Source: Candidatus Krumholzibacteriia bacterium
GTDB lineage: Bacteria > Krumholzibacteriota > Krumholzibacteriia > LZORAL124-64-63
Direction of reading: 5' to 3'
NCBI GenBank assembly: GCA_030643455.1
Contig: DAOWLV010000030.1
Span: 1 to 13,944, forward strand
Length of the DNA: 13,944 bases
Below, piece by piece: positions 5,827 through 13,944 of this stretch. Below the pieces are notes generated by a model. The model did not search any database and had not been told where the DNA came from. It saw nothing but the letters and a program-made list of their open reading frames with translations. The position numbers and the translations under genes were made by a program. The first letter of the stretch is position 1. Each line of letters starts with the position of its first letter.

Positions 5827-8676
5827 GTGACCAGGAAATCAAAGCCGAAGGGGCCCGTGGTCAAGGGTGACATCACCCTCAAGGGCGTGCGGGTCCACAA
5901 TCTGAAGAACATCAGCCTGCGTCTACCCCGGCGCAGGCTTGTTGTCGTCACCGGACCCAGCGGCTCAGGAAAATCCTCCCTGGCCTTCGACACGCTGTAC
6001 GCGGAAGGACAGCGGCGGTACATCGAAAGCCTTTCCAGCTACGCCCATCAGTTCCTCGACCAGTTGCCCAAGCCGGACGTGGACCGGATCGAGGGCCTGT
6101 CCCCGGCCCTGGCCATCGACCAGAAAGGCCTGGGTCGCAGTCCCCGTTCGACCGTGGGCACAGTCACGGAAATCTATAATTTTCTGCGCCTCCTTTTTGC
6201 CCGGTGCGGAACGGTGCATTGCCCCGATTGCCAGGTGGCTGCCTCGGGACGGCCGCTGTCCGACACCGAGGACGAAATCGCCGCACTGCCCGAAAAAACC
6301 CGTTTCTATCTTCTGGCTCCGGTGGTGCGCGGCCGCAAGGGGGAGCACAAGAAGCTGCTGGATGATCTCGGGCAACAGGGTTATGTACGTGTGCTCGTCG
6401 ATGGCGAGATCCGGGAACTCGACGACGAGATAATCCTGGCGCGGGGCAAGAGGCACGACATCGCCGTGGTGGTGGACGGGATGGTCAGCCGCCCCGCCAT
6501 TCGCGACCGCCTGAAGGCGGGTCTGGACCGCGCGGCCGAACTGGGGGACGGGTCGGTCATCGTCTGGAGCCAGGGTGCCGAGCGCTGGTACAGCCGCCAA
6601 TCCTCATGCCCCGGTTGCGGGCGGGGATTCCCGGAGCCGGAACCCCGTCAGTTCTCGTTCAATTCCCCGGCCGGATCCTGTCCCGGATGCAACGGTCTGG
6701 GCACTCTGCGGACCATCTATCCCGAGGCGCTGGTTCCCGACCCGGAAATGAGTATCGCCCGGGGCGCCATCGAGTTCCTCAAGGGCAAGGAAACCAGCTG
6801 GATCTATATCCAGGTCGAGGCCCTGGCCGGGGCCATGGGTTTTTCCCTGGATGATTCCTTCACGAACCTCGAGCAGCGTGTGAAGGATGTTCTCTTCCAC
6901 GGTTTGACCCCGGAAATCGAGAAGGAGTTGCGAGGTCATCCGCACTTCAATGCCTTTCTGCGCGACTGGGAGGGGCTGGTGCCGGAGCTGGTGCGGCGGC
7001 ATCGCGAGACGAAATCGGAGAAGATACGCACCTCGCTGGAACGGATGATGGTGGAACAGGATTGCACCGAATGCGGGGGACATCGCCTGCGCTCCGAATC
7101 CCTCAACGTGAAGATCGGCGGCCGCCACATCGGACAGGTGGCCGCCCTGACCCTGGACGAATTCGCAGACTGGGTGGGGGGCGTCTCCTTCACCGGCGAA
7201 CGTGAGAAGATCGTCGCCGGTCCCATCCTCGACCAGATCCGGCACCGCCTTCGTTTCCTGCTTCAGGTGGGAGTCAGTTACCTGTCCTTGGCCAGGGGGA
7301 CGGGCACCCTGTCCGGCGGCGAAGGGCAGCGCGTCAGGCTGGCCACCCAGGTGGGCTCCCAGTTGACCGGAGTCCTGTACATCCTGGATGAACCCAGCGT
7401 CGGGTTGCACCATCGGGATATCGGGCAACTCATCGCCACGCTCAAGGCCTTGCGCGACCGCGGGAATTCGGTGGTGGTGGTCGAACACGATCGCGACATC
7501 ATGTTGGCCGCCGATCATATCGTCGACCTGGGACCCGGCGCAGGGGAGCACGGAGGCGAGGTAGTGGCCCAGGGCTCTGTGGCAGAGGTGGCCGCCATGA
7601 TCGGCAACCCGACCGGGGATTACCTGGCTGGGCGGGTGGGACGCGACGGTCCCGATCCCTTGACCGGAGGGGATTCCGGCGGGCAGATCCTGGCGATCCG
7701 CGGGATGTCCGGCCGCAACCTCAAGGATGTGGACCTGGAAATCCCGTTGGGTGGGATGTCGGTGGTCACGGGGGTTTCGGGATCCGGCAAGAGCACCGCC
7801 GTGCACGACACCCTCTACCGCGCCCTGGCCACACAGCTGCATCGCGCCCGCCGGCGCCCCGAACCTTTCCGGGAAATCACCGGCGTCGAACATCTCCATT
7901 CGGTTGTGCTGGTCGACCAGTCGCCCATCGGAAGATCGCCCCGTTCCACCCCCGCGACCTATACGGGGCTCTACAACCATATCCGCCGGATTTTTTCGCA
8001 GACGAGTCTGGCCCGGCTGCGCGGGTACGATGCGGGTCGTTTCAGCTTCAATACCGCCGGTGGCCGCTGCCCGGTCTGTGAGGGTGCGGGCCTGCGGCGC
8101 TTGACGATGGATTTCCTGCCCGATGTCGAAGTCGTCTGCGAGGAGTGCAGCGGGCGCCGATTCGACCGGGAGACCCTGGATGTCCATTTCAAGGGCTGTG
8201 ATATCGCGCGTATCCTGGAAATGACCGTGGAAGAGGCCCGCGACGTGTTGGCCAATATTCCCGCCTGCCGGAAGATCCTGGACGTGATGCAAGGTGTTGG
8301 CCTGGATTATCTGCGGCTGGGCCAGTCCGGGAGCACGCTTTCCGGGGGGGAAGCCCAGCGCATAAAGCTGGTCAAGGAACTGTCGAAGGGCGGGCAGCGG
8401 CACACCCTCTACATCCTGGACGAGCCCACCACGGGTCTTCATTTCTGCGATGTCGACCGCCTGATGCATGTCCTGAAACAGTTGATCGCCCAGGACAATA
8501 CCGTGATTGTCATCGAACACCACCCGGAGGTCATTCGCCGGGCGGACCACATCATCGACCTTGGTCCGGAGGGGGGAGCGGGCGGCGGGCATCTGGTCGC
8601 CAGCGGAAATCTGGATCAGGTCATGGCGGCGGACGGGTCCTACACCGGCGCCATGCTGCGGGAACTATTCTCCTGA
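5827..8676 (+). CDS. uvrA: UvrABC excinuclease subunit A
   Basis: This is the damage-recognition ATPase of nucleotide excision repair; it dimerises and loads UvrB onto lesions. At 949 residues it is close to E. coli UvrA (940). Features in order: Walker A GPSGSGKSS (43-51); a UvrB-binding domain region of about 135-245; first zinc module with C261, C264, C285 and C288; signature LSGGEGQR (495-502); Walker B ILDEP (519-523) with the H-loop EHD near 553; second Walker A GVSGSGKST (649-657); second zinc module with C748, C751, C771 and C774; signature LSGGEAQR (838-845); Walker B ILDEP (863-867). Presence of the UvrB-binding region argues for UvrA1 rather than the shorter UvrA2 class. An extra CxxxxCxxC at 127-135 lies just before that region. 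The start is a GTG at 5827 with AGGTGG at 5810-5815. The 18-base gap suggests co-transcription with the cyclophilin gene. Confidence 0.96.
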   Translation: MTRKSKPKGPVVKGDITLKGVRVHNLKNISLRLPRRRLVVVTGPSGSGKSSLAFDTLYAEGQRRYIESLSSYAHQFLDQLPKPDVDRIEGLSPALAIDQKGLGRSPRSTVGTVTEIYNFLRLLFARCGTVHCPDCQVAASGRPLSDTEDEIAALPEKTRFYLLAPVVRGRKGEHKKLLDDLGQQGYVRVLVDGEIRELDDEIILARGKRHDIAVVVDGMVSRPAIRDRLKAGLDRAAELGDGSVIVWSQGAERWYSRQSSCPGCGRGFPEPEPRQFSFNSPAGSCPGCNGLGTLRTIYPEALVPDPEMSIARGAIEFLKGKETSWIYIQVEALAGAMGFSLDDSFTNLEQRVKDVLFHGLTPEIEKELRGHPHFNAFLRDWEGLVPELVRRHRETKSEKIRTSLERMMVEQDCTECGGHRLRSESLNVKIGGRHIGQVAALTLDEFADWVGGVSFTGEREKIVAGPILDQIRHRLRFLLQVGVSYLSLARGTGTLSGGEGQRVRLATQVGSQLTGVLYILDEPSVGLHHRDIGQLIATLKALRDRGNSVVVVEHDRDIMLAADHIVDLGPGAGEHGGEVVAQGSVAEVAAMIGNPTGDYLAGRVGRDGPDPLTGGDSGGQILAIRGMSGRNLKDVDLEIPLGGMSVVTGVSGSGKSTAVHDTLYRALATQLHRARRRPEPFREITGVEHLHSVVLVDQSPIGRSPRSTPATYTGLYNHIRRIFSQTSLARLRGYDAGRFSFNTAGGRCPVCEGAGLRRLTMDFLPDVEVVCEECSGRRFDRETLDVHFKGCDIARILEMTVEEARDVLANIPACRKILDVMQGVGLDYLRLGQSGSTLSGGEAQRIKLVKELSKGGQRHTLYILDEPTTGLHFCDVDRLMHVLKQLIAQDNTVIVIEHHPEVIRRADHIIDLGPEGGAGGGHLVASGNLDQVMAADGSYTGAMLRELFS

Positions 8677-8720
8677 CCATTCCGGGCCTGTGGGCCTGCT
8701 GATTCACCCGGCTAATTCCC

Positions 8721-8749
8721 TTGGCGAAAAACGGGCCCGGGGTTAGATT
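8721..8749 (+). promoter_or_regulatory. Probable promoter for the glycine cleavage operon
   Basis: TTGGCG at 8721-8726 and TAGATT at 8744-8749 are spaced by 17 bases, each matching four of six sigma-70 consensus bases. They lie in the 151-base gap between uvrA and gcvT. The spacer holds a GC-rich GGGCCC palindrome. Transcription would begin near 8756, giving a leader of about 70 bases, too short for a tandem glycine riboswitch; I see no glycine aptamer core in it. Confidence 0.4.
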
Positions 8750-8827
8750 TGGCCTGACGTCGGCCGGGTGGATGCCCTGCCCATGCACCGAGAGCCACCA
8801 TTGTACCGCTGCCCTGGAGTCCCTTTC

Positions 8828-9976
8828 GTGAGCGAACCCACCAATCTGAAATCCACACCCCTGACCGACTGGCACCAGCAACACGGCGGCAAGATGGTGC
8901 CCTTCGCCGGATTCTCGATGCCGGTCCAGTACGAGGGAGTCCTGGCCGAGCACGCCTGCGTGCGGGAAAGAGTCGGGCTGTTCGATATCACGCACATGGG
9001 GGAGATATTCGTTTCCGGACCCGGGGCCGAAGCGTGGATCGATGGCCTGGTCACCAACCGGGTGACGGGGATTCCGACCGGGAAGATCGTCTACAACGCC
9101 ATGTGCCGGCCGGACGGTGGCGTGCTGGACGACATGCTTGTCTACCGTCTGGGCGAAACCGAATGGTTGATCGTCTGCAATGCCTCCAATCACGCCAAGA
9201 TCAGTGGTTGGTTGGAAAAGAACCTCCCTGCCGACGGTGTGGACCTGGACGACCAGAGCGACCAGACGGCTCTCATTGCCGTCCAGGGTCCGGACAGCCG
9301 GGAGCTGCTTTGTCGGCTCGGGGCCCTGGCCGACAGGGCGCACGAAGTGGAAGCCCTGAAATTCTATACCGCCTTTACCCATGAAGGGCCTGCGGGCCGG
9401 TGGATCGTTTCCCGCACCGGTTACACCGGCGAACACGGTTATGAGTTGTACCTTCCCAACGGGGATGCGGTCGCGATCTGGGAGGAACTCCTGACCCGGG
9501 GCGAGGATCTGGGGGTTGCCCCGATCGGCCTGGCTGCCCGCGACACCCTGCGCTTCGAGGTCTGCTACTGTCTCTACGGCCACGAACTGGAGGAGGACAT
9601 CACTCCCCTGGAGGCCGGCATCGGCTGGGCCGTGAAACTCAAGAAGGACGATTTCGTCGGCCGCCAGGCGCTCCTCATGCAGAAAAGCGAGGGGATTCCC
9701 CGCCGTATCGTCTGTCTCGAGATCACCGGCCGGGGCATCGCCCGCCAGGGCGCCCGGGTCCTGTACCAGGGCCAGGATGTCGGACTGGTGACCAGCGGAA
9801 CCTTCAGCCCGACTCTCAAGAAACCCCTGGCCATGGCCCTGGTGGAGGCCGCCATTTCCGAAGGGGAGCTGGCGGTGGATATTCGCGGCCGCACCATCGC
9901 TTGCCGCATCATTTCTTTCCCGTTTCTTTCGGCCCGGACCAAGGGTGATCCGCGGTCCGAACGGATGCTGCCCTGA
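8828..9976 (+). CDS. gcvT: Aminomethyltransferase, glycine cleavage T protein
   Basis: GcvT transfers the aminomethyl carbon from lipoylated GcvH to tetrahydrofolate, releasing ammonia and 5,10-methylene-THF. The GTG at 8828 is preferred over the in-frame ATG at 8768: GGAG at 8816-8819 is eight bases before it, and the protein then begins as the family does, with PLTDWHQQHGGKMVPFAGFSMPVQY. From there it has 382 residues against the usual roughly 365. Motifs: DITHMGEI (53-60), GGVLDDMLVY (97-106, with D101 as the conserved folate-binding or catalytic aspartate), RTGYTGEHGYELYLP (196-210), GLAARDTLR (234-242), and SGTFSPTLKKPLAMALV (323-339). About 15 residues after the normal end (SARTKGDPRSERMLP) form a hydrophilic tail not usual in the family. 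It is first in an operon with gcvH, gcvPA and gcvPB. The 60 bases between the two possible starts carry no domain signal. Confidence 0.96.
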   Translation: MSEPTNLKSTPLTDWHQQHGGKMVPFAGFSMPVQYEGVLAEHACVRERVGLFDITHMGEIFVSGPGAEAWIDGLVTNRVTGIPTGKIVYNAMCRPDGGVLDDMLVYRLGETEWLIVCNASNHAKISGWLEKNLPADGVDLDDQSDQTALIAVQGPDSRELLCRLGALADRAHEVEALKFYTAFTHEGPAGRWIVSRTGYTGEHGYELYLPNGDAVAIWEELLTRGEDLGVAPIGLAARDTLRFEVCYCLYGHELEEDITPLEAGIGWAVKLKKDDFVGRQALLMQKSEGIPRRIVCLEITGRGIARQGARVLYQGQDVGLVTSGTFSPTLKKPLAMALVEAAISEGELAVDIRGRTIACRIISFPFLSARTKGDPRSERMLP

Positions 9977-10007
9977 GGGGTGGCCCAACCTGCAGGAGGC
10001 CCATGAC

Positions 10008-10385
10008 ATGGTACCGGACGATCGGAAATACACTCAGGAACACGAATGGATCCTGATCGAGGACGGCGTCGGCATGATCGGGGTTACCGATTTTGCAGCC
10101 GGCGAACTGGGTGACGTGGTGTTTGTCGAATTGCCCGAGCCCGGGTCCGAATTCAGCCAGGGCGACACGGTGGGCACCATCGAGTCGGTCAAGGCCGTGG
10201 CCGATCTTTTTCTCCCTGTTTCCGGTGAGATCGTGGAGATCAACGAGGCTGTCGTCGACACTCCCGAACTGGTGAACAGCGACCCCATGGACGAGGGCTG
10301 GTTGTTCAAGGTCAAGTTGAGTGACATCTCCGAGGCAGATCAACTGATGGACGCCGCCGCCTACGGCGAACTTCTGGGAGGCTGA
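10008..10385 (+). CDS. gcvH: Glycine cleavage system H protein
   Basis: GcvH is the lipoyl carrier that shuttles the aminomethyl intermediate between the P, T and L proteins. The ATG at 10008 has AGGAGG (9994-9999) eight bases upstream, which decides against the in-frame ATG at 9945 lying inside gcvT; another ATG at 10003 is out of frame. The product is 125 residues, standard for the family. It opens with YTQEHEWI (8-15), continues with GVTDFAAGELGDVVFVELP (25-43), and carries the lipoylation site ESVKAV with K62 as the modified lysine. It ends in the usual WLFKVKLSD and EAYGELLG-like motif (here AAYGELLGG). It follows gcvT by 31 bases and precedes gcvPA by 7. The downstream lipoyl/octanoyl transferase is the natural candidate to modify K62. 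Confidence 0.96.
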   Translation: MVPDDRKYTQEHEWILIEDGVGMIGVTDFAAGELGDVVFVELPEPGSEFSQGDTVGTIESVKAVADLFLPVSGEIVEINEAVVDTPELVNSDPMDEGWLFKVKLSDISEADQLMDAAAYGELLGG

Positions 10386-10392
10386 CCGGAAC

Positions 10393-11769
10393 ATGCCCTA
10401 CGTTCCGCATTCCCCCGCAGACATCCGTGCGATGCTCGATGTCATCGGCAAGCAGGAGATTGGGGATCTGTTTTCCCACCTGCCGGAAGAAGTGCGCCTC
10501 CAGCGACCGCTGGATCTTGCTCCGGGGTTGACCGAGGAAGAGGTCCGGCGCTACTTCAAGAATGCCGCCGCGGCCAACCACGGACAGGACGAGTTGGTGT
10601 CTTTCCTGGGGGGCGGGGTGTATGACTCGATCATTCCCGCAGCCATCGATGCGATCAGCTCGCGCAGTGAATTCCTCACGGCCTACACTCCCTACCAGCC
10701 CGAAGTTTCGCAGGGCACCCTGCAGGTGATCTACGAGTGGCAGTCCTTCATCTGCCGGTTGACTGGCCTGGATGTCGCCAATGCCAGCATGTACGACGCC
10801 GCAACCGCCCTCAGTGAAGCCCTGTCCGTCGCCCTGGCCGCCAAGCGGAAGAAGGCCATCGTTCTGCCTGTTACCCTGAACCCCCGCTACCGGCGAGTCG
10901 TCAAGACCATGATGGCCGGCGAAGGTGTCAAGGTTATCGACGCGCCCACGGGTCCCGAAGGCACAACCGATCCGGTGGCACTGGCCGAACTGGTGACGGA
11001 CGACGTGGCCGCCTGCGTGATCCCGAATCCCAATTATCTCGGTCTTGTCGAACCTGTCGATGAACTGTCCCGGGTGATCAGGGACGCCGGCGCGATCGTG
11101 GTGGCGGCCGTCAATCCGGTGGCCTTGTCGCTTCTCAAGGCCCCCGCCGAATTCGGCGCCGAACTCGCCGTTGGTGAAGCGCAGCCTTTCGGGATCCCCC
11201 CTTCCTGGGGCGGTCCCCTGCTGGGGTTCCTGGCCTGCACCGAAAAACACAAGCGTCGCATTCCCGGCCGAATCGTGGGACGCACGGCCGACAACCGCGG
11301 CAACGAGGGATACGTTTTGACCCTTCAGACCCGCGAACAACATATCCGCCGGGACAAGGCCACGAGCAACATCTGCAGCAACCAGGGTTTGAACGCCCTG
11401 CGCGCGACCGTCTATCTGGCCATGCTTGGCGCCGGTGGTCTGGCGGAGCTGGGAGAGGCCAACCTGATCCGTATCACTGCTCTTCGCAGCCGTGTATCCG
11501 GGATCCCCGGAGTCAGCCTGCCTTTCGACGGTCCGGTCTTCAATGAGACCGTGATCCGGCTGGACCGACCGGCCGAGGGGTTCCTTGCCTTCGCCCGGAA
11601 AAAGGGAGTGTTGGCTGGTATTCCCCTGGAGGGCGTCGCCGATTGCGGTTCGGGGGATCTTCTGGTCTGCGTCACTGAAAAGCGCACTGCCGGCGAAATC
11701 GAGGACTTTGGCCGGCTGCTGGAGGAATTCATGTCCGATGCCACGGGAGCAAAGGGGGTGTCCGCATGA
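10393..11769 (+). CDS. gcvPA: Glycine dehydrogenase (decarboxylating) subunit 1
   Basis: This is the N-terminal half of the split P protein, which with GcvPB forms the PLP-dependent glycine decarboxylase. The 458-residue product opens with MPYVPHSPADIRAML, the standard GcvPA beginning. Other family signatures are LGGGVYDSIIPAAI, FLTAYTPYQPEVSQGTLQ, YDAATALSEAL, the GIPPSWGGPLLGF stretch and REQHIRRDKATSNICSNQ. This subunit lacks the PLP lysine motif, as expected, since that sits in subunit 2. The ATG at 10393 follows the gcvH stop by seven bases, with GGGAGG at 10377-10382 inside the end of gcvH as the ribosome binding site. Its stop overlaps the gcvPB start by four bases (ATGA), so the two subunits are probably translationally coupled, fitting a 1:1 complex. 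Confidence 0.96.
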   Translation: MPYVPHSPADIRAMLDVIGKQEIGDLFSHLPEEVRLQRPLDLAPGLTEEEVRRYFKNAAAANHGQDELVSFLGGGVYDSIIPAAIDAISSRSEFLTAYTPYQPEVSQGTLQVIYEWQSFICRLTGLDVANASMYDAATALSEALSVALAAKRKKAIVLPVTLNPRYRRVVKTMMAGEGVKVIDAPTGPEGTTDPVALAELVTDDVAACVIPNPNYLGLVEPVDELSRVIRDAGAIVVAAVNPVALSLLKAPAEFGAELAVGEAQPFGIPPSWGGPLLGFLACTEKHKRRIPGRIVGRTADNRGNEGYVLTLQTREQHIRRDKATSNICSNQGLNALRATVYLAMLGAGGLAELGEANLIRITALRSRVSGIPGVSLPFDGPVFNETVIRLDRPAEGFLAFARKKGVLAGIPLEGVADCGSGDLLVCVTEKRTAGEIEDFGRLLEEFMSDATGAKGVSA

Positions 11770-13277
11770 CCAGGAATGATCTGACCCCTGGCCGCTGGAA
11801 CGCCAGTCTTCCCGATTCCCTGTTCACCAAGGGTGCCGCTGGACGACGCGGCCTGACCTTCCCCGCCTGGGACGGCGAGCCGCTTTCCACCGACCTGGCC
11901 ATGGCCCTGCCGGCGGACATGCGTCGTGCCGAACCCGCGGAATTTCCCGCCTTGAGCGAACCGGAAGTCATGCGGCACTTCACGGCCCTGTCCAATCTCA
12001 ACCATCACATCGAGCGCGGCATGTATCCCCTGGGCAGCTGTACCATGAAGTACAATCCGCGGGTCAACGAACAGGTGGCCGCAATGTCCGGCCTGGCGGA
12101 TCTTCATCCGGATCAGGGACTGGAAGATATCCAGGGATTGCTGGGTGCCCTCAAAGACCTTGAGAATGCCCTCTGCGAGATCACCGGTTTCGCAGCCTGC
12201 AGCCTGATTCCCGCCGCGGGTGCCCACGGGGAATACCTGGGCATGCTGGTGATCCGCGCCCTGCACCTGGCCAACGGCGATGCGAACCGCGACGAGATCC
12301 TCATTCCCGATTCCGCCCACGGTACCAATCCCGCCTCGGTGGTCATCGCCGGGATGAAACCCCGCACCATTGGTTCACGGCCTGACGGCCGCATCGATCT
12401 GGACGTCCTGAGGGAAGCAGTGTCCGAACGGACTGCCGGAATCATGATCACCAATCCCAACACCCTGGGCCTTTTCGAAAACGAGATCCGGGAAATCGCC
12501 GACATCGTCCACTCCGTGGGAGGGCGCCTGTACATGGACGGGGCCAACATGAACGCCATCATGGGCAAGGCCCGGCCCGGCGACATGGGTTTCGACGTGG
12601 TGCACCTGAACCTGCACAAGACCTTCAGCACTCCTCATGGCGGGGGCGGGCCCGGCGCAGGACCCATCTGCGTGACCGAGGAGTTGGCGGCTTTCCTGCC
12701 CGGCCCCCTGATTACCGCCGGCCAGGACGGTTCCTTCACCCTGGACAAGGTTCCCGGGCCCGATGACACGGCCATCCATTCCCACTTCGGAAATGTCGGC
12801 GTCAGCCTGCGCGCCCTGGCCTACATCCTGCGCAACGGCGGTGACGGACTGACCCGGGTCAGCGAATGCGCCGTGCTGAACGCGAACTACCTGCTGGCGA
12901 GGCTGAAGGACATCCTGCCGGTGGCCAACTCCGAGGGATGCATGCATGAATTCGTGGCCGACGGAACGCGTTGGAAAGAGGAGTTCGGGGTTCGCACCCT
13001 GGATGTCGCCAAACGCATGCTCGATTACGGGATCCATGCGCCGACCATCTATTTTCCCCTCATCGTCGAAGAAGCCATGATGGTCGAACCCACCGAAACC
13101 GAATCCAGGGAAAGTCTCGACCTGTTCGTTGATGTCATGCGTGCCATCTACCGCGAAGCAGGCGAAGACCCCGGGCTGCTCACCGGCGCCCCGCACACCA
13201 CGCCCGTCGGACGGATGGACGAAGCCCGCGCCGCCCGCCAGCCGGACCTGCGCTGGCTCGGCCCCTGCAACTGCTAG
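11766..13277 (+). CDS. gcvPB: Glycine dehydrogenase (decarboxylating) subunit 2
   Basis: This is the PLP-binding half of the split glycine decarboxylase. The 503-residue protein has GMYPLGSCTMKYNPR (85-99), DSAHGTNPASV (182-192), MDGANMNAIMGKARPGDMG (257-275) and NLHKTFSTPHGGGGPGAGP (282-300), in which K285 is the PLP-linked lysine. The C-terminal region keeps the usual RTLDVAKRMLDYGIHAPTIYFP and the end HTTPVGRMDEARAARQPDLRW. The ATG at 11766 overlaps the gcvPA stop and has AAGGGGGTG at 11752-11760 just upstream. The stop TAG at 13275-13277 is followed immediately by the ATG of the next gene. Length is slightly above the common 470-490 because of a somewhat longer N-terminal arm; nothing else is unusual. 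Confidence 0.96.
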   Translation: MTRNDLTPGRWNASLPDSLFTKGAAGRRGLTFPAWDGEPLSTDLAMALPADMRRAEPAEFPALSEPEVMRHFTALSNLNHHIERGMYPLGSCTMKYNPRVNEQVAAMSGLADLHPDQGLEDIQGLLGALKDLENALCEITGFAACSLIPAAGAHGEYLGMLVIRALHLANGDANRDEILIPDSAHGTNPASVVIAGMKPRTIGSRPDGRIDLDVLREAVSERTAGIMITNPNTLGLFENEIREIADIVHSVGGRLYMDGANMNAIMGKARPGDMGFDVVHLNLHKTFSTPHGGGGPGAGPICVTEELAAFLPGPLITAGQDGSFTLDKVPGPDDTAIHSHFGNVGVSLRALAYILRNGGDGLTRVSECAVLNANYLLARLKDILPVANSEGCMHEFVADGTRWKEEFGVRTLDVAKRMLDYGIHAPTIYFPLIVEEAMMVEPTETESRESLDLFVDVMRAIYREAGEDPGLLTGAPHTTPVGRMDEARAARQPDLRWLGPCNC

Positions 13278-13944
13278 ATGAGTTGCCTGCGGGTATTCCA
13301 GGACGGGGCCTCGACCGGTTCGGTGAACATGGCCCGGGACGCCGAACTGCTGGCGGGGCACAAGCCGGGCGATGATCCGATCCTGCGCGTGTACTGGTGG
13401 GAGCCCGCCGCGGTGACAATCGGCTACAATCAGGACTTCACGGATTTCGATGAATCAGCCCTCGGGGCCGTCGGGTACGACCTTGTCCGGCGACCTACCG
13501 GCGGCCGGGCCATCCTGCACGCGGACGAACTGACCTACGCGGTCATCGGAACCTCTCCGGATCCGATTTTCGGAGCCTCCCTTCATGAAACCTACCTGAA
13601 GATCAACCAGGCTCTTCTGACCTTCCTGGCCGAACTCGGTATCGCCGCTGATTTTTCCCCGGGAGAATCACGCGAAGAGGCCCGGGGCCTGGTGTGTTTT
13701 CGAAGTGCGGGCCGTCACGAAATCAGTGTGGCCGGTCGAAAGATCATCGGGTCCGCCCAGCGCCGCACCGCAGGTGTTTTTTTGCAGCATGGCTCCATCC
13801 TTACCGGACCGGGGCATCTGGCACTGGAGTCCTTCCTTCTGCCGGACGTGAAACGGAACTCCGAGGACCTGGCCGCGGTGACGACGGATCTGGGTCAGTT
13901 GCTCGGCGCTCGGCCGACGGGCCCCGACTTCGAGGCCCTCGCGC
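13278..13944 (+). CDS. Lipoate-protein ligase / octanoyltransferase family protein (3' end outside window)
   Basis: The 222 visible codons read to the right edge without a stop. The protein belongs to the BPL/LplA/LipB fold that loads lipoate or octanoate onto carrier proteins such as GcvH. Visible motifs are NMARDAELL (17-25), AAVTIGYNQ (44-52), VRRPTGGRAILHADELTYAV (70-89) and GRKIIGSAQRR (153-163), the last with conserved lysine K155, followed by LQHGSIL (169-175). A cysteine in LVCFRS (C140) sits where LipM octanoyltransferases carry their nucleophile, so LipM-type octanoyl transfer from ACP is as likely as ATP-dependent ligation; the sequence alone does not decide. The ATG abuts the gcvPB stop (TAGATG) with no clear ribosome binding site, implying translation coupled to gcvPB. 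Placement directly after the H- and P-protein genes supports a role in lipoylating GcvH. Confidence 0.92.
   Translation, partial: MSCLRVFQDGASTGSVNMARDAELLAGHKPGDDPILRVYWWEPAAVTIGYNQDFTDFDESALGAVGYDLVRRPTGGRAILHADELTYAVIGTSPDPIFGASLHETYLKINQALLTFLAELGIAADFSPGESREEARGLVCFRSAGRHEISVAGRKIIGSAQRRTAGVFLQHGSILTGPGHLALESFLLPDVKRNSEDLAAVTTDLGQLLGARPTGPDFEALA

Noticed and set aside
6604..8592. 662-residue open frame on the minus strand inside uvrA
   Set aside because: It lies entirely antisense to a gene with all UvrA motifs. Its composition (His, Gly, Gln and Asp rich) is what reverse reading of GC-rich codons gives, and no domain is recognisable.
8682..8711. Possible terminator after uvrA (CCGGG ... 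CCCGG)
   Set aside because: Only five pairs around a 20-base loop and no T-tract follows. Too weak to call.
8768..8827. Upstream in-frame ATG giving 20 extra residues on GcvT
   Set aside because: No ribosome binding site before it and no family similarity. The GTG at 8828 has GGAG at correct spacing and yields the normal GcvT beginning.
8621..10033. 470-residue open frame on the minus strand over gcvT
   Set aside because: Antisense to a clear GcvT and covering the intergenic promoter region. No recognisable motif and no ribosome binding site; typical high-GC shadow.
12375..13361. 328-residue minus-strand open frame over gcvPB and the start of the transferase gene
   Set aside because: Antisense to two convincing genes and without any recognisable domain.
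1..13944. Defence island, prophage, transposon, CRISPR array, tRNA or other mobile signature
   Set aside because: I looked for direct repeat arrays, transposase or integrase motifs, cloverleaf-like sequences and composition breaks and saw none. The window is uniformly dense housekeeping coding sequence.

Overview
The window is a GC-rich (about 60-65% by eye), densely coded piece of a diderm bacterial chromosome. An outer membrane is implied by a lipoprotein with an OmpA peptidoglycan-binding domain and by a SPOR-domain lipoprotein. The split glycine decarboxylase (GcvPA plus GcvPB) and the long-type TrkH potassium channel are compatible with a deep-branching phylum of the FCB or Krumholzibacteria/Eisenbacteria kind, or a deltaproteobacterial relative. 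That placement is inference: no rRNA or marker gene settles it. I see no tRNA, rRNA, CRISPR array, transposase, phage gene or integration scar, and no gene-free stretch longer than about 160 bases.

Layout, left to right. (1) 1-2189, plus strand: a Ktr-type potassium uptake pair, the membrane subunit (cut by the left edge) followed by its cytoplasmic RCK gating subunit. (2) 2345-2974, plus: a lipoprotein with a coiled coil and an OmpA-like domain, preceded by a leader hairpin and followed by a strong stem-loop at 3020-3048 that separates it from a convergent gene. (3) 3077-4258, minus: a stand-alone class V aminotransferase of the cysteine desulfurase type. (4) 4259-4378: a short divergent promoter region in which plausible promoters for both directions share nearly the same -10 bases. 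(5) 4379-8676, plus: SPOR lipoprotein, exported cyclophilin-type prolyl isomerase and UvrA, spaced closely enough to be one transcript. (6) 8828-13944, plus: a compact glycine cleavage operon gcvT-gcvH-gcvPA-gcvPB, followed with no gap by a lipoate/octanoate transferase gene that runs off the right edge.

How the genes work together. KtrB and KtrA form a regulated potassium transporter. The OmpA-like lipoprotein, SPOR lipoprotein and cyclophilin are all envelope proteins. GcvPA/GcvPB decarboxylate glycine onto the lipoyl arm of GcvH, GcvT moves the remaining carbon to tetrahydrofolate, and the last gene probably supplies or transfers the lipoyl (octanoyl) group that GcvH needs. The L protein (lipoamide dehydrogenase) is not in the window.

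I looked for an undescribed system and did not find a convincing one. This is mostly core metabolism, transport and repair. The points most worth a second look are the insertion in the exported cyclophilin, the overlapping divergent promoters at 4307-4358, and the fused layout of the glycine cleavage and lipoylation genes.
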